Origin: a virus
Reading direction: 5' to 3' (one strand)
IMG/VR virus record: IMGVR_UViG_3300035199_000242
Span: 1-42,396 of that record
DNA: 42,396 nt
In this document: in pieces, positions 13,352-19,194 of the stretch
Layout of the letters: the number at the start of each line of letters is the position of its first letter
Position numbering within the stretch: the stretch's first letter is position 1
The notes under the pieces: generated by a model
Databases searched by the model: none
Seen by the model: only the letters and a program-made list of their open reading frames with translations
Told to the model about the DNA's origin: nothing
Made by a program: the position numbers and the translations under genes

Positions 13352-13361
13352 TTAATATAAA
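13334..13361 (+). promoter_or_regulatory. Sigma70-like promoter P6
   Basis: GTGACG (13334-13339) and TATAAA (13356-13361) are 16 nt apart in an AT-rich tract (TTTAATATAAATTTAATA) that is unusual for this genome. It lies about 40 nt upstream of the winged-helix replication-type gene. Confidence 0.55.
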
Positions 13362-13402
13362 TTTAATAGCCCGACACAGAGACACCAACGGAGACACCCA
13401 AA

Positions 13403-14299
13403 ATGAAAAAACAACTGCTCATGCTCGACACACGCGCATGGTTGACCGATCTCGATCTACGCGCCTGCCTCCCCGAAGACCGCTCGCACCTGCTGGACCT
13501 GATGTGCATCGCCGAGGATGGCAAGCCGAAGGGGTTCGTCACGCTCGGAAACGGTACTGCCGTGCCCGATGGACAGATCGCGAGGATGATGAACATCGAC
13601 GAGGATGCCTGGATGGCCGCACGGGATCGCCTGATTGCCTCCAAGCGCATTCATCGCACGGAGAGTGGCTCGATCTACATCGCTCGCATGGTGCGGGATG
13701 CGGAGATTGCCGCCAGCGCAAAAGAGGGTGGCGCACGCGGAGGTAACCCGAACATTGTCACTGGACGCAAAGCACCACGCGCCAAAGCGATCACCCTCAA
13801 GTTCTACTTGTCCCAGTTGCCCGACTCTCTCGCAGACGATGCGGACGTGAGAGACGCGGTCGGCGAGTGGCTGGAGTACCGTGACCGCAAACGATTTGTC
13901 CTAACAACGGATGCCGTGGACCGACAGGTATCAAAGCTGCGGCACCTCAAGCCCGAACAAGCTGCGATGTGGTTACGGTGTGCCGTTGACAAGCAATGGC
14001 GCGGACTGTACCCACCACCCGCGCAGTATATGGAGGAGATCGACGAGAAGGCGCGGAGCGAGGCAACGAAAGCAGGGATAAAAAAGGCGAAAGAGGAACA
14101 GGTGCGAAAGCGGCGCGCACACGAACAGCGGCAGCGTGCTATCGAGGAAGCAGTGGATCAGGTCAGCGCATTACGCACAAAGTCAGACCGTGCGCGACTG
14201 TACACCAAGTTGCGTGACCAGCATGGCAAGAAGTTCGCTGATCAGGTCGCGGATCTCGTTGCGTTCCGTGCGGAGATGGCGAAGAAGCATGGAACATGA
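13403..14299 (+). CDS. Winged-helix replication-initiation-type protein
   Basis: This 298-aa protein starts after CGGAGACACCCAAA. Residues 1-100 (LDTRAWLTDLDLRACLPEDR, then QIARMMNIDEDAWMAARDRLIASKRIHRTESGSIYI) resemble the winged-helix domain of phage replication organisers that bind the origin. A basic hinge (GGARGGNPNIVTGRKAPRAK) and a second helical domain (YLSQLPDSLADDADVRDAVGEWLEYR) follow, and the C-terminus is a long charged coiled coil. It may recruit host helicase. No phage helicase or polymerase is visible in the window, so replication likely depends on the host. It is the last rightward gene, converging on the leftward array. Confidence 0.6.
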   Translation: MKKQLLMLDTRAWLTDLDLRACLPEDRSHLLDLMCIAEDGKPKGFVTLGNGTAVPDGQIARMMNIDEDAWMAARDRLIASKRIHRTESGSIYIARMVRDAEIAASAKEGGARGGNPNIVTGRKAPRAKAITLKFYLSQLPDSLADDADVRDAVGEWLEYRDRKRFVLTTDAVDRQVSKLRHLKPEQAAMWLRCAVDKQWRGLYPPPAQYMEEIDEKARSEATKAGIKKAKEEQVRKRRAHEQRQRAIEEAVDQVSALRTKSDRARLYTKLRDQHGKKFADQVADLVAFRAEMAKKHGT

Positions 14300-14315
14300 A
14301 GGGGGATGCGTGGGG

Positions 14316-14441
14316 TTAGGTGGAATTCCTAGCTGCCCTTTTTTTCTTTCGTCGTTCGCTCTTCTTGGTCGCTATTGCTGCGGCACGCTCGGCACGTTTC
14401 GCTGCCTTGACTTCTCGTAGATTGCCCGTGTGATTGCCCAT
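14316..14441 (-). CDS. Small Arg/Lys-rich protein (41 aa), last leftward gene
   Basis: Reading leftwards from the ATG at 14441, three bases after the preceding stop, a 41-residue ORF encodes MGNHTGNLREVKAAKR, an alanine-rich helix and a very basic tail (KKSERRKKKRAAR). The composition suggests nucleic-acid binding. The ribosome binding site is weak (AAGTAGGGC). Its coding strand includes the A-run that reads as TTTTTTT on the plus strand. It is the terminal gene of the leftward array. Confidence 0.45.
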   Translation of the reverse strand: MGNHTGNLREVKAAKRAERAAAIATKKSERRKKKRAARNST

Positions 14442-14444
14442 GCC

Positions 14445-14708
14445 CTACTTCTGTTTTATCCGATAATGGGGGATGCGATAGAGTCTGCCGTCTGCCTTGC
14501 CGACTGTTCGGACCATCACGGTATCGACGCGCCCGTCGTCAATCAACTTCTTGATCCGGTCGAATGCTGTTCGGCGTGCTATCCCCCACAGTTTCGCAAG
14601 TTCTCTGGTGGTCATGGCATCATTTGGCGGCTCTTCGGAAACCTGTTGAACGGCAGACTGGAACGCATCCAGCGTCTTCTTATCGAGGTTCCTGCCTAGA
14701 TTATCCAT
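14445..14708 (-). CDS. Winged helix-turn-helix DNA-binding protein (87 aa)
   Basis: The 87-aa product contains a clear helix-turn-helix: MTTRELAKLWGIARRTAFDRIKKLIDDGRVDTVMVRT, followed by a wing ending GRLYRIPHYRI. The region before it is a helical arm. This is the layout of small MarR/GntR-like transcription regulators. Its start overlaps the end of the metallophosphoesterase gene by 13 nt. Being at the distal end of the late array, it could act late in infection or as feedback on the convergent early transcripts. Its targets are unknown. Confidence 0.75.
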   Translation of the reverse strand: MDNLGRNLDKKTLDAFQSAVQQVSEEPPNDAMTTRELAKLWGIARRTAFDRIKKLIDDGRVDTVMVRTVGKADGRLYRIPHYRIKQK

Positions 14709-15436
14709 GCCCCGTCTTTATCCTCTGCTTGGTTCACTTTCCAGGCACCCGTGCGCTCGTTGTAATACCCCCAGATCCATCCATTACCCCAGCGGAACTG
14801 ACCTGTCTTGTCGCCTATGTAATCCATGTGCTCGATGTCGCCCAACCATCCCGCCGAATGGCATATTGCCCCGTCGTCTCTGGCGGCAGTAGACGTTTCA
14901 ATCCGATGGATGTGCCCGATGATACAGTTGCCGTATACCTGCGCGTGCTTGTGGCAAGCGTGCATATTGGCATGGTATCCGTGCATAGCTGCCAACCGAC
15001 CCTTGCCCGTGGTGATTTCGTATACCCCGTCACGCGCATGATATGGTAGCCACTCAGCCTTGAGTCCCTTGATCATGAAGCTGATAATATCATCAACCAG
15101 ATGCTGTGCGTATTCGGATACAAGTGCGCGGGGGGAGTCGATCAGTTTCCACAGTCGCCGTTCGTGGTTGCCCATCAGCACTACGTTGGGACGCAGTTCC
15201 TCCAGAAACCGCTTCGCCGCGATCCAGTCGTCGCCGAAGGAAACCCCCTGCTCCGCTTCGCTGGCACCATGCCGAAGACAGGTCGCATCAATGAAGTCAC
15301 CCAGATGGATTGTCTTGTGCGGCTTGAAGTCCTTCTTGAACTCAATGCACTTGGCAGCATTCTTCTGGTGTATGAACTGACCGTGGGTATCGGGGACAAC
15401 GAGAAACCGCTTCCAGCCTTTCGGTGTAGGTCTCAT
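14696..15436 (-). CDS. Calcineurin-like metallophosphoesterase
   Basis: This 246-aa protein has all five metal-binding motifs in order: PDTHGQ (D-x-H), LGDFIDA (GD-x2-D), MGNHERR (GNH), a histidine in AAMHGYHAN, and GHIHR (GH-x-H). It would hydrolyse phosphoester bonds using two metal ions. Phage members act on nucleic acids, nucleotides or phosphoproteins, and the substrate is not evident here. The start at 15436 is chosen over the ATG at 15451 because it overlaps the preceding stop (ATGA) and has GGAGG 8 nt upstream. Confidence 0.88.
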   Translation of the reverse strand: MRPTPKGWKRFLVVPDTHGQFIHQKNAAKCIEFKKDFKPHKTIHLGDFIDATCLRHGASEAEQGVSFGDDWIAAKRFLEELRPNVVLMGNHERRLWKLIDSPRALVSEYAQHLVDDIISFMIKGLKAEWLPYHARDGVYEITTGKGRLAAMHGYHANMHACHKHAQVYGNCIIGHIHRIETSTAARDDGAICHSAGWLGDIEHMDYIGDKTGQFRWGNGWIWGYYNERTGAWKVNQAEDKDGAWII

Positions 15437-15699
15437 TTGAAAATCCTCCATCCGGTGATAACGGAATGGGGCAGGACCGTCTTGTCGCGCTTCGTATCGT
15501 GTTCCTTGTCATACCACCCACCACTTTCGAGTACCGTGCGCTTGACCCCATCCTTATCCTTTTTATTCCACTCGGCGACTACCCCGATCGCCCATGCGGT
15601 CGCAAGTCCATCGGTGGGTGACATGCTGCCCGAAACTATATCAACCCATTCGACCCGAACAGTATCCCCGACCTTTGGATGCTTCAGTGGTTTAGCCAT
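15433..15699 (-). CDS. Small hypothetical protein, SH3-like pattern (88 aa)
   Basis: This 88-aa protein starts MAKPLKHPKVGDTVRVEWVDIVSG. The VGDTVRVEW turn, alternating strands (AIGVVAEWNKKDKDG, TVLESGGWYD) and a closing strand (PHSVITGWRIF) suggest a small beta barrel of SH3-like type. No specific family is recognised. Its stop overlaps the metallophosphoesterase start as ATGA, so the two are probably co-translated. Confidence 0.6.
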   Translation of the reverse strand: MAKPLKHPKVGDTVRVEWVDIVSGSMSPTDGLATAWAIGVVAEWNKKDKDGVKRTVLESGGWYDKEHDTKRDKTVLPHSVITGWRIFK

Positions 15700-15714
15700 A
15701 TCAGATAGATCGTG

Positions 15715-16197
15715 TTACGCCGCGAGAAGTTCATCCCTCTCGTCCTCGTCAAGCTGCCCTTCCTTCATCTTCCGCAAAAGATAGATGGGATAGGTAGCGT
15801 CCCCGTCCTCCTTCATGCTGTTTTCCGCTCTTTGCCATGCACGTCCACCCATGCGGGTGAGTGCCCAGTGGTGGAGGGCGGCAATTTTTTTGTACCCCCG
15901 CATAGCAATCACATCACGGTAGATCGCGTCACGCTCGGCGCGTGTCAATCGTTCGGTGAAAGAGCCTTCCAGCCGCCCGTACCAGTACAACCAGTCGTGG
16001 ATGCGCGCAGCGCGATAGATCACCGCTTGCTGTTTACCGTTGTAGATGACTCCGTACAGGAATCGGAACGGGCTGGAAGGTCCATTATCAATGAAGCAGG
16101 ATGGAATGCGCTGCTCGATCTTACGCCAGTCGAGGATTCTGACCGGATTACATATCGTTGCTGGCAAGAACTGCTCCGTATAAAAATTGCTCGTCAA
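15715..16197 (-). CDS. DUF1353-like phage protein (160 aa)
   Basis: The product fits the DUF1353 pattern of phage late regions: an FIDNGPSSPFRFLYG segment, AARIHDWLYWYGRL with the conserved His-Asp-Trp-Leu-Tyr, RAERDAIYRDVIAMRG with the conserved Arg/Asp helix, and ALTRMGGRAWQRAE at the end. The family is common near lysis and tail genes, and a membrane or cell-wall role has been proposed, but to my knowledge it is not settled. It overlaps the end of the papain-like protease gene by 50 nt in another frame. Confidence 0.7.
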   Translation of the reverse strand: MTSNFYTEQFLPATICNPVRILDWRKIEQRIPSCFIDNGPSSPFRFLYGVIYNGKQQAVIYRAARIHDWLYWYGRLEGSFTERLTRAERDAIYRDVIAMRGYKKIAALHHWALTRMGGRAWQRAENSMKEDGDATYPIYLLRKMKEGQLDEDERDELLAA

Positions 16198-16810
16198 ACT
16201 GATCCCACGTCATGCGCCCAAACCCCTTGTATCCCCAGTCGGTGCCTGCCCATTGATTCTGAAACCCGAACCCACTGTCACGGGCGATGTCGTCGTACCA
16301 GCATCCTAGCACGGCATGTCCCCCTATCCCTTTCCCCGTGCGCCCGATCCTGCCAGTTATTTTATTGCAGTCGTTCCACCCCTCCGTAATGTGAAACGCA
16401 CAGACCACGACGCGATGCGTGTGGATGGCAAATCGGATGTCAGCGGCATCAATCCTCCGAAGACGCAATGCGCGGGAACATATTCCCATCTGCGCCGCTG
16501 CCTCAAACGCTGCTTCCAGTGTGGACCCGTCCCCATCCGGCCATCGGTCAAGACCTGCCGACTTGATCGTGTCGTAGATAGCTTGCCCGTCAATCTGGAG
16601 CGGCAGATGTGTGGTCAACCAGTTTTGGACTTCCAAGTAACCCGCAACAGCATATCCCGTGCATGAGGGATTGGTTCCCTGATCGCTCGCGGTGAGGCAG
16701 TAGTCCCGACTGTCTAGTCTGCGCGGCGCAGTAAACTGGTCAGGGGCACAGAGACGTGGTGCCTGTAGAATCGCATTCGATCCGTCGAGCCGCAGTCCTC
16801 CAGCTTTCAC
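16148..16810 (-). CDS. Papain-like (C1A) cysteine peptidase
   Basis: This 220-aa protein has the papain catalytic set. The oxyanion glutamine Q44 and nucleophile C50 lie in DQGTNPSCTGYAVAGYLE, the histidine H165 in GIGGHAVLG, and the asparagine N185 in GFQNQWAGTDWGYKGFGRM, the NSWGxxWGxxG equivalent. It lacks a signal peptide and a pro-domain, so it is a bare catalytic domain. Translation starts at a GTG whose GTGA overlaps the preceding small lipoprotein's stop. In the lysis region, with no other endolysin recognisable, it could digest envelope proteins or process phage or host proteins late. The fold assignment is firm, the role inferred. Confidence 0.85.
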   Translation of the reverse strand: MKAGGLRLDGSNAILQAPRLCAPDQFTAPRRLDSRDYCLTASDQGTNPSCTGYAVAGYLEVQNWLTTHLPLQIDGQAIYDTIKSAGLDRWPDGDGSTLEAAFEAAAQMGICSRALRLRRIDAADIRFAIHTHRVVVCAFHITEGWNDCNKITGRIGRTGKGIGGHAVLGCWYDDIARDSGFGFQNQWAGTDWGYKGFGRMTWDQFDEQFLYGAVLASNDM

Positions 16811-16956
16811 TGCTCACCCCACCCCCACGCTTGCCATGCTCCGTTGTCTTTCTCGCCATGCGTCGTCGCACACCCTGCGAGTAGCGCAACAAGAAGCGCG
16901 AGGACTGCACAATAGACTGTCGGTACGCCGCACTGTCTGGCGCGAGAATCACTCAT
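16807..16956 (-). CDS. Rz1-like small lipoprotein (49 aa)
   Basis: A 49-residue ORF starts at an ATG overlapping the HNH gene's stop (ATGA). It begins MSDSRARQCGVP, followed by a hydrophobic helix (VYCAVLALLVALLAGC) with a textbook lipobox LLAGC, so the mature lipoprotein would be about 21 residues (CATTHGEKDNGAWQAWGWGE and one more). Size, lipobox and position in the lysis cluster are those of an outer-membrane spanin subunit, except that the tail is not proline-rich. The stop overlaps the peptidase GTG. A competing 70-aa reading frame over the same bases has no such features and is rejected. Confidence 0.75.
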   Translation of the reverse strand: MSDSRARQCGVPTVYCAVLALLVALLAGCATTHGEKDNGAWQAWGWGEQ

Positions 16957-17443
16957 CTGAGTGCTTCCGCTCGAACTCGATCATGGCTCGCTCTTGCCAC
17001 GCTTCGCCTATGTTCCGCATTTCCAAAGACATGTGCAGCGCGTAAGGATTGTATCGTGACCAGTTGGAAAGGTGGCAGTACGAAAAGTGGCAGAACCGAC
17101 ACGCGGTAAGTAGGTTATCAGGGGTCGCTCCGAGATCAGGACGGAATGAAATCGGCACCAGATGATGAACGTCGTTGCGGTGTCCGTTGACGATATTGCT
17201 CTTGATGCCGCAGAACGCACAACGAGGATTCTTCTCGATGTGCTCGCGCTTCGCTCGACGGACGGACGACGCATTATGCTGCGATGCCTGTGCGCGTAGC
17301 ATCGTGGGAGAGGGAGAGTCAAATGCCGCGTGTTCGTGCGGCAGCGGTGTAGCACAACCCGTGAACAGCGCGACGACAATCAGTATCAGTCCCGATAGTC
17401 CGATCCACTCTCCCCTGCGTTCGTGTGCGGAAATCCGTTTCAT
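16949..17443 (-). CDS. HNH endonuclease domain with lipoprotein signal peptide
   Basis: This 164-aa protein joins two unlikely parts. Residues 1-30 form a basic n-region (MKRISAHERRG), a hydrophobic helix (LSGLILIVVALFTGC) and a lipobox LFTGC with C30 as the lipidation site. Residues about 66-135 are an HNH domain: CAFC at 75-78, HH at 93-94 in DVHHLVPISF, N110 in ATPDNLLTACRFC, and a second zinc pair C115/C118. As encoded, the nuclease would be exported and membrane-anchored. GGAG lies 8 nt upstream of the ATG, which overlaps the previous stop, so the N-terminus is well supported. All zinc-binding and catalytic positions look intact. Confidence 0.8.
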   Translation of the reverse strand: MKRISAHERRGEWIGLSGLILIVVALFTGCATPLPHEHAAFDSPSPTMLRAQASQHNASSVRRAKREHIEKNPRCAFCGIKSNIVNGHRNDVHHLVPISFRPDLGATPDNLLTACRFCHFSYCHLSNWSRYNPYALHMSLEMRNIGEAWQERAMIEFERKHSDE

Positions 17444-17994
17444 TCAGAGAACTCCAGAATCAAGTTGCGCCAATGTCCGTCGAACGATCTTCCCCGCGAC
17501 TGCGTGCCACCGACCATCAGCGTTCTCGGTCGCCCAGTCAGCGGCGCGGCGAACCATACCTTGCCGTCAATGGCGACAGCTATGCTGCTTCCGTCCCATG
17601 CCCACACGACCACTGCTGTCTCGTCGCTCGGTTGCTTGAGGTCTTTGCCCTTCTTCCAAGTCTTGTACCAATTTCCTTCATCATCCACGAACCCGCGCAT
17701 ACGCCTGCCTTCGCCCATGTTCATAATCCAGACGCGATCAAATCCGTCGCCCTTCAACTCTCCGAATACATGCTCCAGCCCTCCATTGTCCGCACGACGG
17801 GGATCGCGACGCAACCCATTGACTTCGTACTCGACCACCCAGTTGCTTGCTGGCAGTTGAACCGTCAGGGGATTCTTCGTCCACGCTTGAGGCGCAACGG
17901 GTTCTGTATCGGGCTTGGCCCAAAACTTGGGGAAGGTATATGTGCATCCTGCGATCAGGGGCACGGCAATCAATATGGTCAGTATCCGTGTCAT
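17440..17994 (-). CDS. Lipoprotein with jelly-roll-like C-terminal domain (184 aa)
   Basis: MTRILTILIAVPLIAGC is a lipoprotein signal peptide with lipobox LIAGC. After a linker, the mature part contains WVVEYEVNGLRRD, FDRVWIMNMGEG, then TAVVVWAWDGSSIAVAIDGKVWFAAPLTGRPRTLMVGG and WRNLILE, the strand pattern of a concanavalin A/LamG-like jelly roll, so a glycan-binding role is possible. It is the first of three consecutive lipoproteins. The ATG follows GGAG and overlaps the previous stop (ATGA). Surface display could serve superinfection exclusion or lysis. The sequence does not decide. Confidence 0.7.
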   Translation of the reverse strand: MTRILTILIAVPLIAGCTYTFPKFWAKPDTEPVAPQAWTKNPLTVQLPASNWVVEYEVNGLRRDPRRADNGGLEHVFGELKGDGFDRVWIMNMGEGRRMRGFVDDEGNWYKTWKKGKDLKQPSDETAVVVWAWDGSSIAVAIDGKVWFAAPLTGRPRTLMVGGTQSRGRSFDGHWRNLILEFSE

Positions 17995-18179
17995 GCGATC
18001 TCCGTTGTCTGTTCGTGTTCTGCGATCGTGCGGTACTCATCCCAGTAGTTGCTGAAAGCGTGTTTCAGCTTGGCGAGATTCTCCGAGTCTGCGACCGATG
18101 CCAATTCTGCAAGTTTCTTGATGAACCCACCACCGTAGGTCGTCATCGCTTCCAGCACCTGTATATCATCGGAGATCAT
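17991..18179 (-). CDS. Small hypothetical late protein (62 aa)
   Basis: This 62-aa protein contains TTYGGGFIKKLAELASVADSENLAKLKHAFSNYWDEY, a pattern I have seen in short phage proteins near lysis genes (YGGSF followed by an Asp-Glu-Asn and an aromatic helix). Function is unknown. AAGG lies 6 nt before the ATG. It has no membrane segment. It sits between the holin-like gene and the lipoprotein cluster and overlaps the following start. Confidence 0.65.
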   Translation of the reverse strand: MISDDIQVLEAMTTYGGGFIKKLAELASVADSENLAKLKHAFSNYWDEYRTIAEHEQTTEIA

Positions 18180-18202
18180 TTAGAACCTTGATCGTTGACG
18201 TG

Positions 18203-18589
18203 TCACGGGTGGACTGTTGGAGAATGCGCTGGACGTACCCATCGTCCTGATTTGGGATCGTGGTATCCGATGTCGCGGGGGTCTGGGACGACGTTCGAGG
18301 GGTTAAGATCTGCAAATCCTTCCCATTGACGGATCGCCTGTTCGCGGTCCCATCCGTATGCGCCCTGCCCAGCGATTGCTTCTTCAAGTTTGTCAACGCG
18401 AGTGTCGAATTTGAACACGCCCCAGAGCAGCGGTACAACCAGCCCAGCGATAGTGATAGCAAACCCAAGAGGCACAACATAATTCTTGTCAACTGTCGTA
18501 TACTGTTCGCCTTCCGAACGGGAATCCGTATAGTCTTGCTCCTCGGCATCTGTTTCTCGCCTGTTACTTCCCATGTCACACGAGTCCAT
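18203..18589 (-). CDS. Holin-like single-pass membrane protein (128 aa)
   Basis: The product has a charged N-terminus, one membrane helix (YVVPLGFAITIAGLVVPLLWGVF), and then an amphipathic coiled-coil start (KFDTRVDKLEEAIAG) and a soluble tail. That topology and its place upstream of the lipoproteins suggest a holin or an inner-membrane spanin-like component. The start is uncertain: ATG at 18589 or ATG at 18574 (MGSNRRET), neither with a good Shine-Dalgarno. A competing ORF on the same strand (18166-18606) has a better start site but a poorer protein sequence. Confidence 0.55.
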   Translation of the reverse strand: MDSCDMGSNRRETDAEEQDYTDSRSEGEQYTTVDKNYVVPLGFAITIAGLVVPLLWGVFKFDTRVDKLEEAIAGQGAYGWDREQAIRQWEGFADLNPSNVVPDPRDIGYHDPKSGRWVRPAHSPTVHP

Positions 18590-18615
18590 TCATACGGCGT
18601 ATGCATCTCTGCATC

Positions 18616-19185
18616 CTATGGCGTGACGACGTTGAAGATGTCGCCACCGTTCTCGCTGTAAAATTCCTTGTAACTGAGCATCGTGGTGCCGTCCCCGACG
18701 ACGTTCAAAACCCGCATTACGTCGTTGCTTGCGGTCGCGTCTGCGCGTTCAGCTTGCATGGCGGCAGCAACATCGGCCCACGGGACAGGCTGGTTCGTTA
18801 CGCCATAAGACGCGGCAAGCGCGACGATATTGGAAGCGGCATTATTTTGCACGGCTATTGACCAGCCGTTTCTGGCGTATTCAATAACCTTTGCTGTCGT
18901 CCTGCGTATCGCCTCACCACGCAATGCATCCCCCGCATTGAACTGCGATAGTGTCGGATTATCGGACGGATCTCCCTTCCATGTTCCACTAAATACACCG
19001 TGGCCGTCGTCGGTGAAGCTCCACGGATAGTCATCGTAATCAACAGGGTGGTTTGTGCTGATACTTGTGTCGAAGTAATCAACCAGTTTAGCTCCGTAGT
19101 CTCGGTTTGTGGTGACGAATCCCATTGGGTCAGCGTTAGCTATTGTAGCCACTAGCGTCAGAATAATCATGGTTCTTGTAATCAT
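18616..19185 (-). CDS. Secreted-type tail-region protein (189 aa)
   Basis: MITRTMIILTLVATIANAD reads as a Sec signal peptide with cleavage after ANA. The mature part includes GFVTTNRDYGAKLVDYFDTS, a Trp-rich strand region (WSFTDDGHGVFSGTW) and an Ala-rich helix (IVALAASYGVTNQPVPWADVAAAMQAE). It follows the large fibre-like gene and precedes the lysis cluster, so it may be a fibre chaperone, a tip accessory or a periplasmic protein. The start has AGGTAAGGTAAAAAA upstream. No family is assigned. Confidence 0.6.
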   Translation of the reverse strand: MITRTMIILTLVATIANADPMGFVTTNRDYGAKLVDYFDTSISTNHPVDYDDYPWSFTDDGHGVFSGTWKGDPSDNPTLSQFNAGDALRGEAIRRTTAKVIEYARNGWSIAVQNNAASNIVALAASYGVTNQPVPWADVAAAMQAERADATASNDVMRVLNVVGDGTTMLSYKEFYSENGGDIFNVVTP

Positions 19186-19194
19186 TTTTTTACC

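Noticed and set aside
16740-16952. 70-codon minus-strand ORF overlapping the small lipoprotein and peptidase
   Set aside because: Other frame of the 49-aa lipoprotein, which has a lipobox and an exact ATGA overlap at both ends.
18166-18606. 146-codon minus-strand ORF with a better ribosome binding site than the holin-like frame
   Set aside because: Its protein is Ser/Thr/Arg-rich without a recognisable fold, and it overlaps the next gene. The alternative frame has a clean membrane helix and coiled coil. Not fully excluded.
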